Part shown: piece by piece, positions 1-7,262 of the stretch
How positions within the stretch are numbered: the stretch's first letter is position 1
Layout of the letters: the number at the start of each line of letters is the position of its first letter
DNA from: Thermotoga profunda AZM34c06
GTDB taxonomy: Bacteria; Thermotogota; Thermotogae; Thermotogales; DSM-5069
Assembly (NCBI RefSeq): GCF_000828675.1
Contig: NZ_AP014510.1
Location: 1,941,413 to 2,005,412, forward strand
DNA: 64,000 nucleotides
Direction of reading: 5' to 3'
The notes under the pieces: model-generated
Told to the model about the DNA's origin: nothing
The model's database searches: none
The model's input: the letters and a program-made list of their open reading frames with translations, nothing else
Program-made: the position numbers and the translations under genes

Positions 1-636
1 CTCATCATTCCTGGTTGATAGAGCTTTCATGTTTGCAAATCCAGCTATTGGTAGTGGAGCAATTGTGGCTTCTGCTCCACCAACGATTGCAACATCTGCA
101 TATCCATGTCTTATGAGCATACTACCCATTGCCACGGCATGACCTGATGCTGCACAAGCACTTACTGGGGCGAAATTGATCCCTTTCAATCCATGCTCTA
201 TCGCTACAATTCCTGAAGCCATATTTATTAAGAGCATTGGTATTAGAAATGGACTGACCTTTGAAGCTCCAGCCGATAAGAATTTATTGTTCTCTGTATC
301 CAGAGTTATAAAACCACCCATACCCGAAGCTATGAGAACTGCAGTTCTCTCTGAGAAATCTGGTAAATTAATCTTTGCCTGATCCAACGCCTCTTTGACT
401 GCAACGAGTGCAAAGTGAACAAACCTGTCTGTTCTACGTGCAAGTTTTTTGTCGATGAATTTTTCAGGATCGAAATCTTTTATCTCTGCTGCTATTTTCA
501 CTGGTAAATTACTTGCATCAAAACTCGTGATTGTATCAGCTGCTATTTTTGAATCTTTCAAGGATTGAAGTACTTCTTCTTTTCCTATACCAATTGGTGA
601 AATTATTCCCATTCCAGTGACAACAACTCGGCGCAC
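1..636 (-). CDS. fabF: 3-oxoacyl-ACP synthase II (N-terminal part, cut by window edge)
   Basis: This is the beginning of a FabF-type condensing enzyme, which elongates acyl-ACP with malonyl-ACP in fatty acid synthesis in the cytoplasm. The translated start reads VRRVVVTGMGIISPIG, the standard KAS II opening, and further on there is the typical SERTAVLIASGMGG stretch. The start is a GTG at 636, supported by an AGGAGGT ribosome binding site at 644-650. Only about 212 of the usual 410 codons are inside the window, so the catalytic Cys-His-His region cannot be fully checked. Family assignment is firm. Confidence 0.93.
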   Translation of the reverse strand, partial: MRRVVVTGMGIISPIGIGKEEVLQSLKDSKIAADTITSFDASNLPVKIAAEIKDFDPEKFIDKKLARRTDRFVHFALVAVKEALDQAKINLPDFSERTAVLIASGMGGFITLDTENNKFLSAGASKVSPFLIPMLLINMASGIVAIEHGLKGINFAPVSACAASGHAVAMGSMLIRHGYADVAIVGGAEATIAPLPIAGFANMKALSTRNDE

Positions 637-658
637 TCAATCTACCTCCTTTGCGTTC

Positions 659-694
659 ATTATACCCATCAAAGAAAAAGGCGGTCAAACCGCC
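659..694 (-). promoter_or_regulatory. fabF promoter overlapping an upstream terminator
   Basis: On the minus strand a GGCGGT-TTG-ACCGCC hairpin (694 to 680) is followed by a T-rich run, so it looks like the terminator of the leftward GGDEF gene. Its loop and 3' arm contain TTGACC (688-683), which lies 18 bp from a perfect TATAAT (664-659). The fabF promoter therefore seems to reuse terminator DNA as its -35 box. The pattern is read directly; activity is inferred. Confidence 0.6.
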
Positions 695-932
695 AGTTTA
701 CTCAGTGAAAAATGTGGTTTTATTTTTTTAACATTGAAAATCCCCTTAACAGAAATATCTGTCTTTATGAGTGATAAAGAATTATTAGTAAAAATATTAT
801 TTAACCGAAATCGGATGAATTAACCAGGTAAGATGATCTTCAGCTACAGATTGCATCGGTGGCAATAGTTGAATTAAAAACAATTTTGACATCTTCAAGC
901 CGCCTTGAATTCACAAATAAGTAATATTAATG
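695..932. other. intergenic, no gene seen
   Basis: AT-rich stretch between the 3' end of the GGDEF gene and the fabF terminator/promoter. Short open frames here lack ribosome binding sites and recognisable protein sequence. Confidence 0.6.
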
Positions 933-2660
933 TCACATCTGATCTCTCGACAACCGTGAGTAGAAGGCAAATGATTCACTTCTCTTTTTGGAGAAATATA
1001 GAGCCATGTCCGCGTTTCTGAGAAGAGTCTCGAGATTGTCTCCATCGGTTGGATAGAAGGCTATACCAAAATTCGCAGAGATCGAAAAAACATTGTTTTC
1101 AACAACCAATGGTTCTTGAATTACCTTCAGTAATCGCTTTGTGAATGTGGTGATCTCTTCAGTAGAAAAATTCGACAAGAGAAATACAAATTCGTCTCCA
1201 CCCAACCTCGCTACAATGTCATTTTCGCGAATGCTCTTTTGAATTCTTAGAGCAATCATCTTGAGCAACTGATCGCCAACTGAATGACCAAATTTATCGT
1301 TGACTTGCTTGAATTTGTGAAGATCCATGAAAAGCAAACATGCAGATCTGTTCGTTCTTCTGGCAAGTGAAAAGATCTTCTCGGCAAATTCTTCGAGTAA
1401 TCTTCTATTCGCCAAACCAGTTAAAGGATCGTGATATGAGTAATATTCCATGATGCGTCTTTGTTCTTCAAGCTCTTCCTCAAGTTTGATCCTCTCAAAG
1501 AGTAATCCAACCTGACCCGCAAAGAGTTCTGCAACTTCTATTGACTCTTGTGTAAATGCATTTTCATCTTCGAAATTATCCAGATTGAAGAACGCTATCG
1601 TGTCATTTTTCACTATGACAGGTATTGACAAGAGAACTTTTATCTGATTCACGCGACCTTCCGAGTACAGAAAATCTCTTTTTTCACTGTTCAAGAGTTC
1701 CTCGTTGATTTTGTGCAAATTCTTGATGATCTTCACCTTACCATCCTGTCCTTGTGCAAGTTCCTCTGGCCTGAAGAATAGATTTCCAACAATCTTTTGA
1801 TCATATCCATAGACATTTGTAAAGACAAAAACATCGCCTTTTTTCATCAACAGGCTTCCCGCTTGAGCACCTGGAACGAGTTCAACGGCTTTTTGCAAAA
1901 TATATTGTGATGCATCATGGATCCGTCCATTTAACACAAGTTTTGTGAATTCAAGCAATGCATCCTGAAAGGTGTTTTTTTTCAGCAATTCATTTCTCAA
2001 GATTCTCTCGACTCTCACCATTCTAATCGTAGTGACCAGCTCGAATAAAACAGTGGCAAGAACCGAAAAGATACCCGAAATGACAAATTCACTCAGCGAA
2101 AGAAAATCTTTCTTTGGATTACATTTAATACTATCTATGAGTACAAATTTTCCTTCCTCACAAACTACGATATCTACCAAGCCCAGTAATTCAAGTAATA
2201 ATTTTGTATCTATCAACACAACTATTGCTTCATTCGGGAGATAATCAGATGCATCGTGTATTTTGAACAAAAGCCTAATTTTATCTTGAAAAACAACGAC
2301 ATACTGTTCTGAAATCAGTTTTTCAACATCAAGACTTTCAAAGTAGATCTGATCAATAACTGGATATCTTGTCTTGATTTCATTAAATTTTTTGTCAATA
2401 TAAATCTGATCGTTATTTAAAATAGCTCTATAGATTGAACTTTGTCCGAAATCATTATCAAGTGTTTTCGCAATAAAATCAACGGCACTACGAAGCGTAC
2501 CTCGAGCTATCTTGATCTTTTCCTCGAAGCGCTCTAAGTTCAATGAATAGAAAATCCATACACAAACACAAAAAGTTATGACAGACAAGACAGATAACAA
2601 TACAACCTTTTTCAATAAGATCCCCCTCGAGCTTTCAATTGCATAACCAATAATATTCAT
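933..2660 (-). CDS. membrane-anchored GAF-GGDEF diguanylate cyclase
   Basis: Predicted to make cyclic di-GMP from two GTP at the inner membrane. An N-terminal membrane helix (about residues 17-37) is followed by an extracytoplasmic sensor segment, a second helix (about 190-212), a GAF-like domain (about 245-395), a short coiled linker and a C-terminal GGDEF domain (about 410-570). The active-site motif is intact (RLGGDEF), and an RxxD inhibitory I-site (REND) stands five residues before it, as in product-inhibited cyclases. No EAL domain is present. It is a stand-alone gene, divergent from the amidohydrolase at 2828, and its leftward transcript probably ends at the hairpin at 680-694. The signal is unknown. 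Confidence 0.9.
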   Translation of the reverse strand: MNIIGYAIESSRGILLKKVVLLSVLSVITFCVCVWIFYSLNLERFEEKIKIARGTLRSAVDFIAKTLDNDFGQSSIYRAILNNDQIYIDKKFNEIKTRYPVIDQIYFESLDVEKLISEQYVVVFQDKIRLLFKIHDASDYLPNEAIVVLIDTKLLLELLGLVDIVVCEEGKFVLIDSIKCNPKKDFLSLSEFVISGIFSVLATVLFELVTTIRMVRVERILRNELLKKNTFQDALLEFTKLVLNGRIHDASQYILQKAVELVPGAQAGSLLMKKGDVFVFTNVYGYDQKIVGNLFFRPEELAQGQDGKVKIIKNLHKINEELLNSEKRDFLYSEGRVNQIKVLLSIPVIVKNDTIAFFNLDNFEDENAFTQESIEVAELFAGQVGLLFERIKLEEELEEQRRIMEYYSYHDPLTGLANRRLLEEFAEKIFSLARRTNRSACLLFMDLHKFKQVNDKFGHSVGDQLLKMIALRIQKSIRENDIVARLGGDEFVFLLSNFSTEEITTFTKRLLKVIQEPLVVENNVFSISANFGIAFYPTDGDNLETLLRNADMALYFSKKRSESFAFYSRLSRDQM

Positions 2661-2827
2661 TCAGATTAAAAAATCATTATAAAAATCGTGCTAAAGGATG
2701 AATAGATGATGAAAATTCACAATACTCTTTTGATAGTCAGTATGTTGAGTAGAAATTATTTCGACCAGAAATTAGATCTCGTATGATAAACTTAAAGTAC
2801 GTATTGCTAACATATGGAGGTGATTTG

Positions 2828-3985
2828 ATGAAGATTCTTTTTAAGAATGCCACGGTTTTTCCAATCACAAAAAAGCCATTCAAAGGAGATGTACTGGTTG
2901 AGAACGGAAAGATCAAACAGGTCGGTGATCAAATCAGATCGAGCAAAGGTGTTGAAACCATCGATCTAACCAACAAGTATCTCTTCCCAGGCTTCATCGA
3001 TGCACATTCTCATATCGGCCTTTACCCTGAAGGACTTGGATCAACTGAAAGTGAAGGAAATGAGATGACAGATCCAGTTACGGCACATTTGTATGCGCTC
3101 GACGCCTTTTATCCTGATGATTCCGCAATAAAAAAGGCTCTCTCTGGCGGTGTGACAACTGCATTCGTAGTCATGGGTAGTGCAAATCCCGTTGGGGGAC
3201 AGGGATTTGTCGCCAAATTCAGCGGAAAAACAGCAACCCAAATGTGTGTCATGAATCCCGTTGGTGTGAAGATGGCCTTTGGTGAAAATCCAAAGCGCGT
3301 TTATTCTGAAAAGAAAGTTCTTCCAAACACAAGAATGGGTACTGCAGCAGTTATAAGGACTTTCTTACTCAAATCGCGTGACTACATGAAAAAGAAAGAG
3401 CTCGCTAAAAAAGAGAATAAAGAATTCACCGATACAGATCCTAAGTACGAGGTGGGGGAAAAATTGCTGAAAGGTGAATTGGTTGCGAGAATGCATGCAC
3501 ACAGAGCAGATGATATACTCACAGCCATAAGGATAGCAGAAGAATTTAATATCAAATTTGTTATAGAACATTGTACAGAGGGATATAAAGTGGCAGATAT
3601 CTTGGCAGCAAAAAATGTACCCGTTGTCGCCGGACCATTACTAACTTTTGCGACAAAACTCGAATTGAGAGATATGACAATGGAAGCCTTGAAGATTCTC
3701 ACTGAAAAGGGCGTATTGACTGCTCTTATGTGTGATCACCCTGTTATACCACTTGAGTATGCAACCGTTCAGGCTGCAACAGCCATGAGATATGGAATGA
3801 AAGAAGAGGATCTCCTCAAAATGCTCACGATAAACCCCGCCAAAATTCTGGGTTTATCTGACAGGATAGGATCAATCGAACCAGGAAAAGATGCCGATCT
3901 TGTCGTGTGGTCTGGACATCCATTTGATATGAAAGCCATCGTTGAAAAAGTATTCATCGAAGGTGAATTGATATACTCTCGATAA
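2828..3985 (+). CDS. amidohydrolase (imidazolonepropionase-like)
   Basis: A metal-dependent hydrolase of the amidohydrolase superfamily, probably cytoplasmic. It has the N-terminal beta-sandwich segment, the HxH metal motif (HSH in FIDAHSHIG), later metal-ligand candidates in MHAHRADD and IEHCTEG, a DHP aspartate near the end, and the closing GSIEPGKDADLVVW typical of the family. An open frame extends upstream to 2783, but GGAGGTGA at 2816-2823 places the start at the ATG at 2828. Substrate cannot be predicted; cyclic ureas, amino-acid derivatives and dipeptides are all handled by relatives. A bidirectional terminator follows directly. A paralogue of a different subgroup lies at 21681-22940. 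Confidence 0.85.
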   Translation: MKILFKNATVFPITKKPFKGDVLVENGKIKQVGDQIRSSKGVETIDLTNKYLFPGFIDAHSHIGLYPEGLGSTESEGNEMTDPVTAHLYALDAFYPDDSAIKKALSGGVTTAFVVMGSANPVGGQGFVAKFSGKTATQMCVMNPVGVKMAFGENPKRVYSEKKVLPNTRMGTAAVIRTFLLKSRDYMKKKELAKKENKEFTDTDPKYEVGEKLLKGELVARMHAHRADDILTAIRIAEEFNIKFVIEHCTEGYKVADILAAKNVPVVAGPLLTFATKLELRDMTMEALKILTEKGVLTALMCDHPVIPLEYATVQAATAMRYGMKEEDLLKMLTINPAKILGLSDRIGSIEPGKDADLVVWSGHPFDMKAIVEKVFIEGELIYSR

Positions 3986-3987
3986 AG

Positions 3988-4017
3988 ACTAAAAGGCGGT
4001 ATCAACCGCCTTTTAGT
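3988..4017. terminator. bidirectional terminator
   Basis: Perfect 13-bp inverted repeat ACTAAAAGGCGGT / ACCGCCTTTTAGT with a 4-nt loop between convergent genes. U-rich arms on both strands allow termination both ways. The stop codon of the leftward gene (4002-4004) lies in the loop, so the last codons of that gene form part of the stem. Confidence 0.85.
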
Positions 4018-4415
4018 GCCTCAAATATTAAATGTAATACTTTTAGGATTGCTTCATGTTGGGGTAGTGATACAATTAATGTTTTTTTCCTCATTCCAGC
4101 AGTCGGAGATGTCAATATACATTCTTTGTGTTGTGCGAGTAATTCACACAAATAAGTTTCAAGTGTATAAACTCTTTCATCACAGATTCTTTTCACCGCC
4201 GTACTGGAAACTGCCGCACTTCTTACATCCACACCACCCAAGATGAGTAAGAGATCAACCGATCTTTCCGCCTCCTCAAAGATTAACTCTGCTATTTGAT
4301 CAACATCTTGTGGTACTCTTTTGATCTTCACCTGTACTGGTAAAAGAACCAGTGTCTTTTCCAATTTTTCAACGAATGAATCATCTCCATCAACAATCAG
4401 ACAAGTGAAATTCAT
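4002..4415 (-). CDS. divergent MogA/MoaB-like molybdopterin-binding-fold protein
   Basis: Small protein (about 137 residues) that I match by pattern to the MogA/MoaB/CinA molybdopterin-binding fold. It has DLLLILGGVDVRSAAVSSTAV where MogA has the GGTG...DVT.EA element, and a closing SPTAGMRKKTLIVSLP where MogA has AVAGxRGxTLIVxLPG. The GTG and PGS loops that hold the cofactor are altered (GVD, PQH), so normal molybdopterin adenylation is doubtful. The chosen ATG at 4415 has GGAG about 10 nt upstream; starts at 4427 or 4433 are possible. It follows nfnB by less than 10 bp and is probably co-transcribed with nfnAB. Function unknown. Confidence 0.55.
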   Translation of the reverse strand: MNFTCLIVDGDDSFVEKLEKTLVLLPVQVKIKRVPQDVDQIAELIFEEAERSVDLLLILGGVDVRSAAVSSTAVKRICDERVYTLETYLCELLAQHKECILTSPTAGMRKKTLIVSLPQHEAILKVLHLIFEALKGG

Positions 4416-4423
4416 ATCCAAAA

Positions 4424-5839
4424 TCATCTCCAAGGATCATATTCACCCGAGAGAAATTTATCTATCCAATAAGCTGCCCTCTTACCTGCGCCCATCGCTT
4501 CAATAACGGTTGCTGCTCCCGTTACTATATCTCCACCGGCAAAAACTTTCCTAAGGCTGGTTGCACCAGTTTCACTATCGGCAATTACATAACCATATTT
4601 GTTGAGTGTCAAGCCTTTGAACTGACTCAGCAAAAATCTATTTGCATCTGTACCTATAGCCTCCACAACCATATCGGTTTCTATTATAAATCTACTATCT
4701 TCGATCGGAATAGGTCTTCTCCTTCCAGATTCGTCTGGCTCACCAAGTTCCATACTTATGCACTCAACTCCAGTTACTCTACCTTTCTCATCTCCTATGT
4801 ATCTGAGTGGTTGAGTCAACCATTTGAATTTTATACCCTCTTCAACAGCATGGAGATATTCCTCTCTTCGAGCAGGCATTTCTTGTTCCGTTCTTCTGTA
4901 GACAACTACTACATCCTTTGCTCCCAATCTCAAGGCACTCCTTGCCGCATCCATTGCAACATTTCCACCACCAACTATCACAACATTTTTCCCTTTTTTC
5001 ACAGGTGTATCGTACTCTGGGAATAGATATGCCTTCATGAGATTAACCCTGGTCAAAAATTCATTGGCAGAATAAACTCCATTGAGATTTGTACCTGGTA
5101 TTTTCATAAACTTTGGTGTACCTGCACCAACACCTATAAAGATTGCATCATATTTGTCCAAAAGCTCTTCAACTGGTATTGCCTTACCAACAGGTGTGTT
5201 CAAATGAATTTTCACCGATAATGATTCAATATACCTGACTTCTCTTTCAACTATTGATTTTGGCAATCTAAACTCTGGTATACCATAAACCAATACCCCA
5301 CCAGGTTTGTGTAAGGTTTCAAAAATATCAACTGAATATCCCATCTTTGCAAGATCTGCCGCAACAGTTAGTCCGGCTGGGCCAGAGCCGATTACTGCGA
5401 TCTTCTTTTCTCTCGGAGGTTGTGGATCCACTTTTAAATCTTTAATATTGGCTGCTTCCCAGTCTGCCACAAATCGTTCAAGTCTACCAATTGCAACTGG
5501 CTCTGAACCAGGTATTTTACCGACAACACATTTTTCCTCACATTGAACCTCCTGTGGGCAAACTCTCCCACATATCGCAGGAAGATTGTTGTATTTTTTG
5601 AGAATCTTTGCAGATTCTTCAAAGTTTCCTTCTTTGATTTTTCTTATGAAACCCGGTATATCTATACCCACTGGACAACCACTCACACATGGATGTGCTG
5701 GACATTGTAAGCATCTTCTTGCCTCGAGAACTGCTTGTTCTTCAGAGTAACCAAGTGCAACTTCAGAGAAATTCTTAATTCTCTCATGGGGTTCCTGCTC
5801 TGGCATTGGTGTTTTTCTCGCTGGTGGTCTTACAGCCAC
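4424..5839 (-). CDS. nfnB: NADH-dependent ferredoxin:NADP+ oxidoreductase, large subunit (NfnB, GltD-like)
   Basis: Large subunit of the flavin-bifurcating Nfn transhydrogenase, which couples reduced ferredoxin and NADH oxidation to reduction of two NADP+. The N-terminus carries two cysteine clusters for 4Fe-4S centres (CLQCPAHPCVSGCPVG and CGRVCPQEVQCEEKC). Two Rossmann motifs follow, for FAD (IGSGPAGLTVAADLA, about residue 150) and NADP (VVIVGGGNVAMDAA, about 290), and a GGD...GAATVIEAMGAGKRAA ending. The 471-residue length fits NfnB. The same fold serves as glutamate synthase small subunit, but the adjacent nfnA, overlapping by 10 bp, makes Nfn the better call. Confidence 0.92.
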   Translation of the reverse strand: MAVRPPARKTPMPEQEPHERIKNFSEVALGYSEEQAVLEARRCLQCPAHPCVSGCPVGIDIPGFIRKIKEGNFEESAKILKKYNNLPAICGRVCPQEVQCEEKCVVGKIPGSEPVAIGRLERFVADWEAANIKDLKVDPQPPREKKIAVIGSGPAGLTVAADLAKMGYSVDIFETLHKPGGVLVYGIPEFRLPKSIVEREVRYIESLSVKIHLNTPVGKAIPVEELLDKYDAIFIGVGAGTPKFMKIPGTNLNGVYSANEFLTRVNLMKAYLFPEYDTPVKKGKNVVIVGGGNVAMDAARSALRLGAKDVVVVYRRTEQEMPARREEYLHAVEEGIKFKWLTQPLRYIGDEKGRVTGVECISMELGEPDESGRRRPIPIEDSRFIIETDMVVEAIGTDANRFLLSQFKGLTLNKYGYVIADSETGATSLRKVFAGGDIVTGAATVIEAMGAGKRAAYWIDKFLSGEYDPWR

Positions 5840-6669
5840 GAAAGATCACCCACACTTTCTTTGAATTTTTTCAAACTCAACTCTTCTTCCTCTCGATATT
5901 GAGTCAATCTCATGAGCAATTCATCCCAATCAACCTTTGTTCCATCGAATTCCGGGCCATCAACGCATGCAAATTTCATCTGGCCATCCACTGTAACTCT
6001 GCAAGCACCACACATACCCGTTCCATCTACCATGATTGGGTTCAAAGACACCCAAATCTTCAATCCAATTTCCTTGGCTTTGAGACTACAGAACTTCATC
6101 ATGATAGTCGGTCCGACGGCCCAAGCGATATCTATTCTCGCTTTGCTCATGACTAAATCCATACCATCTGTGACAACACCTTTCAAACCCATTGAACCAT
6201 CATCTGTTGTGACAATCAATTCGTCAGCGAATTTTTCAAATTCTTCGAGCATTATCACATATTCTTTACTACGCCCTCCCAGTACGACAAACAACTTGTT
6301 GTTGTGTTTCTTGAGCTCCTTTGCGATTGGCAGTAACGTTGCTATACCAACTCCACCACCAACCAACATAACATTTCCAAAATGTTCTATCTCGCTTGGA
6401 TTACCCAAAGGTCCTATAACATCTGCCAAAAAATCGTTCTCATTTTTCATACACAACTCGTATGTGGTCTTTCCAACTGCTCTCACAACCATGCGAAAGC
6501 TGTCTTCATAGATATCAGCTATCGTCAAAGGTATCCGTTCACCTTTCTCAGTGGTTCTCACTACAACAAATTGTCCTGCCCTTGCCTTACTGGATATTTG
6601 GTGATTCTCTACAACAAAATCATATACCTGGGGTGCGAGTTTTGATTTTCTTATAATCCTGTTTTCCAA
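5830..6669 (-). CDS. nfnA: NADH-dependent ferredoxin:NADP+ oxidoreductase, small subunit (NfnA)
   Basis: Small subunit of Nfn, related to ferredoxin-NADP reductases and PyrK. A beta-barrel FAD domain (about residues 1-100) is followed by an NAD-binding domain opening with VMLVGGGVGIATLLPIA. A C-terminal cysteine set (GMCGACRV ... FACVDGP) should hold a 2Fe-2S cluster. The start is a TTG at 6669 preceded by AGGAGGTG with 7-nt spacing. The reading frame overlaps nfnB, giving a translationally coupled pair. Together they would supply NADPH from ferredoxin and NADH, in keeping with the Etf-dehydrogenase and FeFe hydrogenase elsewhere in the window. Confidence 0.92.
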   Translation of the reverse strand: MENRIIRKSKLAPQVYDFVVENHQISSKARAGQFVVVRTTEKGERIPLTIADIYEDSFRMVVRAVGKTTYELCMKNENDFLADVIGPLGNPSEIEHFGNVMLVGGGVGIATLLPIAKELKKHNNKLFVVLGGRSKEYVIMLEEFEKFADELIVTTDDGSMGLKGVVTDGMDLVMSKARIDIAWAVGPTIMMKFCSLKAKEIGLKIWVSLNPIMVDGTGMCGACRVTVDGQMKFACVDGPEFDGTKVDWDELLMRLTQYREEEELSLKKFKESVGDLSWL

Positions 6670-6721
6670 AATCTTTCACCTCCTCTAAACTTCTCTGTCC
6701 CTGTCTATTTAATTATAGACA

Positions 6722-6750
6722 TTGACATGTAACAACTTTAGGGTTAATAT
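6722..6750 (+). promoter_or_regulatory. consensus sigma-70 promoter of the C-rich RNA
   Basis: TTGACA at 6722-6727, an exact 17-bp spacer, and TATAAT-like TAATAT at 6745-6750 on the plus strand. Both flanking genes run leftward, so this promoter drives neither. It points straight into the structured RNA that ends at 6840. Confidence 0.8.
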
Positions 6751-6757
6751 TTTTATT

Positions 6758-6835
6758 GGACAGCGACCCCCCTATCCCCCCTTGGATGGAACCAAGCTGC
6801 CTGAGGAGCCTGCACAAGACGGGCTCCTCTTTTCC
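6758..6835 (+). ncRNA. candidate small RNA with paired C6 tracts
   Basis: A roughly 78-nt transcript is predicted from the promoter to a rho-independent terminator. GG(A)CAGC at 6758-6764 pairs with GCUGCC at 6796-6801, with one bulged A. A second helix UUGG/CCAA (6782-6785 / 6792-6795) sits directly against it and closes an AUGGAA loop. Between them lies an unpaired GACCCCCCUAUCCCCCC segment (6765-6781) with two C6 runs. The terminator is GAGGAGCC / GGCUCCUC (6803-6810 / 6822-6829) followed by UUUUCCUUUUU. I recognise no known family. Exposed C-runs could base-pair with G-rich ribosome binding sites, which is inference. Confidence 0.68.
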
Positions 6836-6843
6836 TTTTTCAT

Positions 6844-6871
6844 AAAGAAAAGTCAGCGTTCACAGCTGACT
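6844..6871 (-). terminator. terminator of the leftward haem-protein pair
   Basis: On the minus strand AGTCAGC (6871-6865) pairs with GCTGACT (6857-6851) and is followed by TTTCTTT. It lies just downstream of the stop codon at 6900. Confidence 0.8.
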
Positions 6872-6899
6872 TATTCAATCGTGATGCTTTTCCACTATA

Positions 6900-7262
6900 T
6901 CAAAAAAGCCATGGAACAAAAAAGTGGATAAAGAAAAGTACTATGACTACAAAGTCCGTGTATCTGTGAAAGATCATCCATCGTTTCTTTAAGAACTTTC
7001 TCAGAAGATAATACACAAAAAGTAACACTATCCCAAGCCAGAGAATAAATCCCGTGTGGAATGTTATTCTGCCGAGTGCCAAATAACCATGCAGGATACC
7101 AGTTGCCACTAAAGTAAAACCCGTAAATCTGTGTATCTTTGACCCGTATTGTAAAAACTTTCTCATTGTTCTGAAATTCTTGAAAATTCTGCGCATTGGA
7201 AAAAGTGAAAAATTATAAAAAAGCAGTACAACGCTTATCCATGCAAAAATTTTGTACATCAT
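6900..7262 (-). CDS. small membrane protein with paired H-x13-H haem-ligand pattern
   Basis: A 120-residue inner-membrane protein with about four hydrophobic helices (near 5-22, 45-65, 68-90, 100-120). Histidines 44 and 58, and 99 and 113, form two H-x13-H pairs on separate helices. That is the spacing used for two stacked b-type haems in ferric reductase, NADPH oxidase and cytochrome b domains. No flavin or NAD domain is attached, so another protein must supply electrons. Its start overlaps by 4 bp the stop of the cytochrome b5-like gene at 7259, which strongly suggests joint function. The haem assignment comes from pattern only. Confidence 0.65.
   Translation of the reverse strand: MMYKIFAWISVVLLFYNFSLFPMRRIFKNFRTMRKFLQYGSKIHRFTGFTLVATGILHGYLALGRITFHTGFILWLGIVLLFVYYLLRKFLKKRWMIFHRYTDFVVIVLFFIHFFVPWLF

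Noticed and set aside
5912-6511. 199-codon plus-strand frame opposite nfnA
   Set aside because: Shadow of a highly conserved gene; composition Ser/Thr/Pro-rich with no family resemblance.
6758-6835. C-rich RNA as SRP RNA, 6S RNA or a known riboswitch
   Set aside because: It lacks the GGAAG tetraloop region of SRP RNA and the long 6S hairpin, and no downstream plus-strand gene exists for a riboswitch.
6722-6931. Open frame of 68 codons over the C-rich RNA
   Set aside because: No ribosome binding site, proline runs merely reflect the C-tracts, and it crosses two terminator hairpins.
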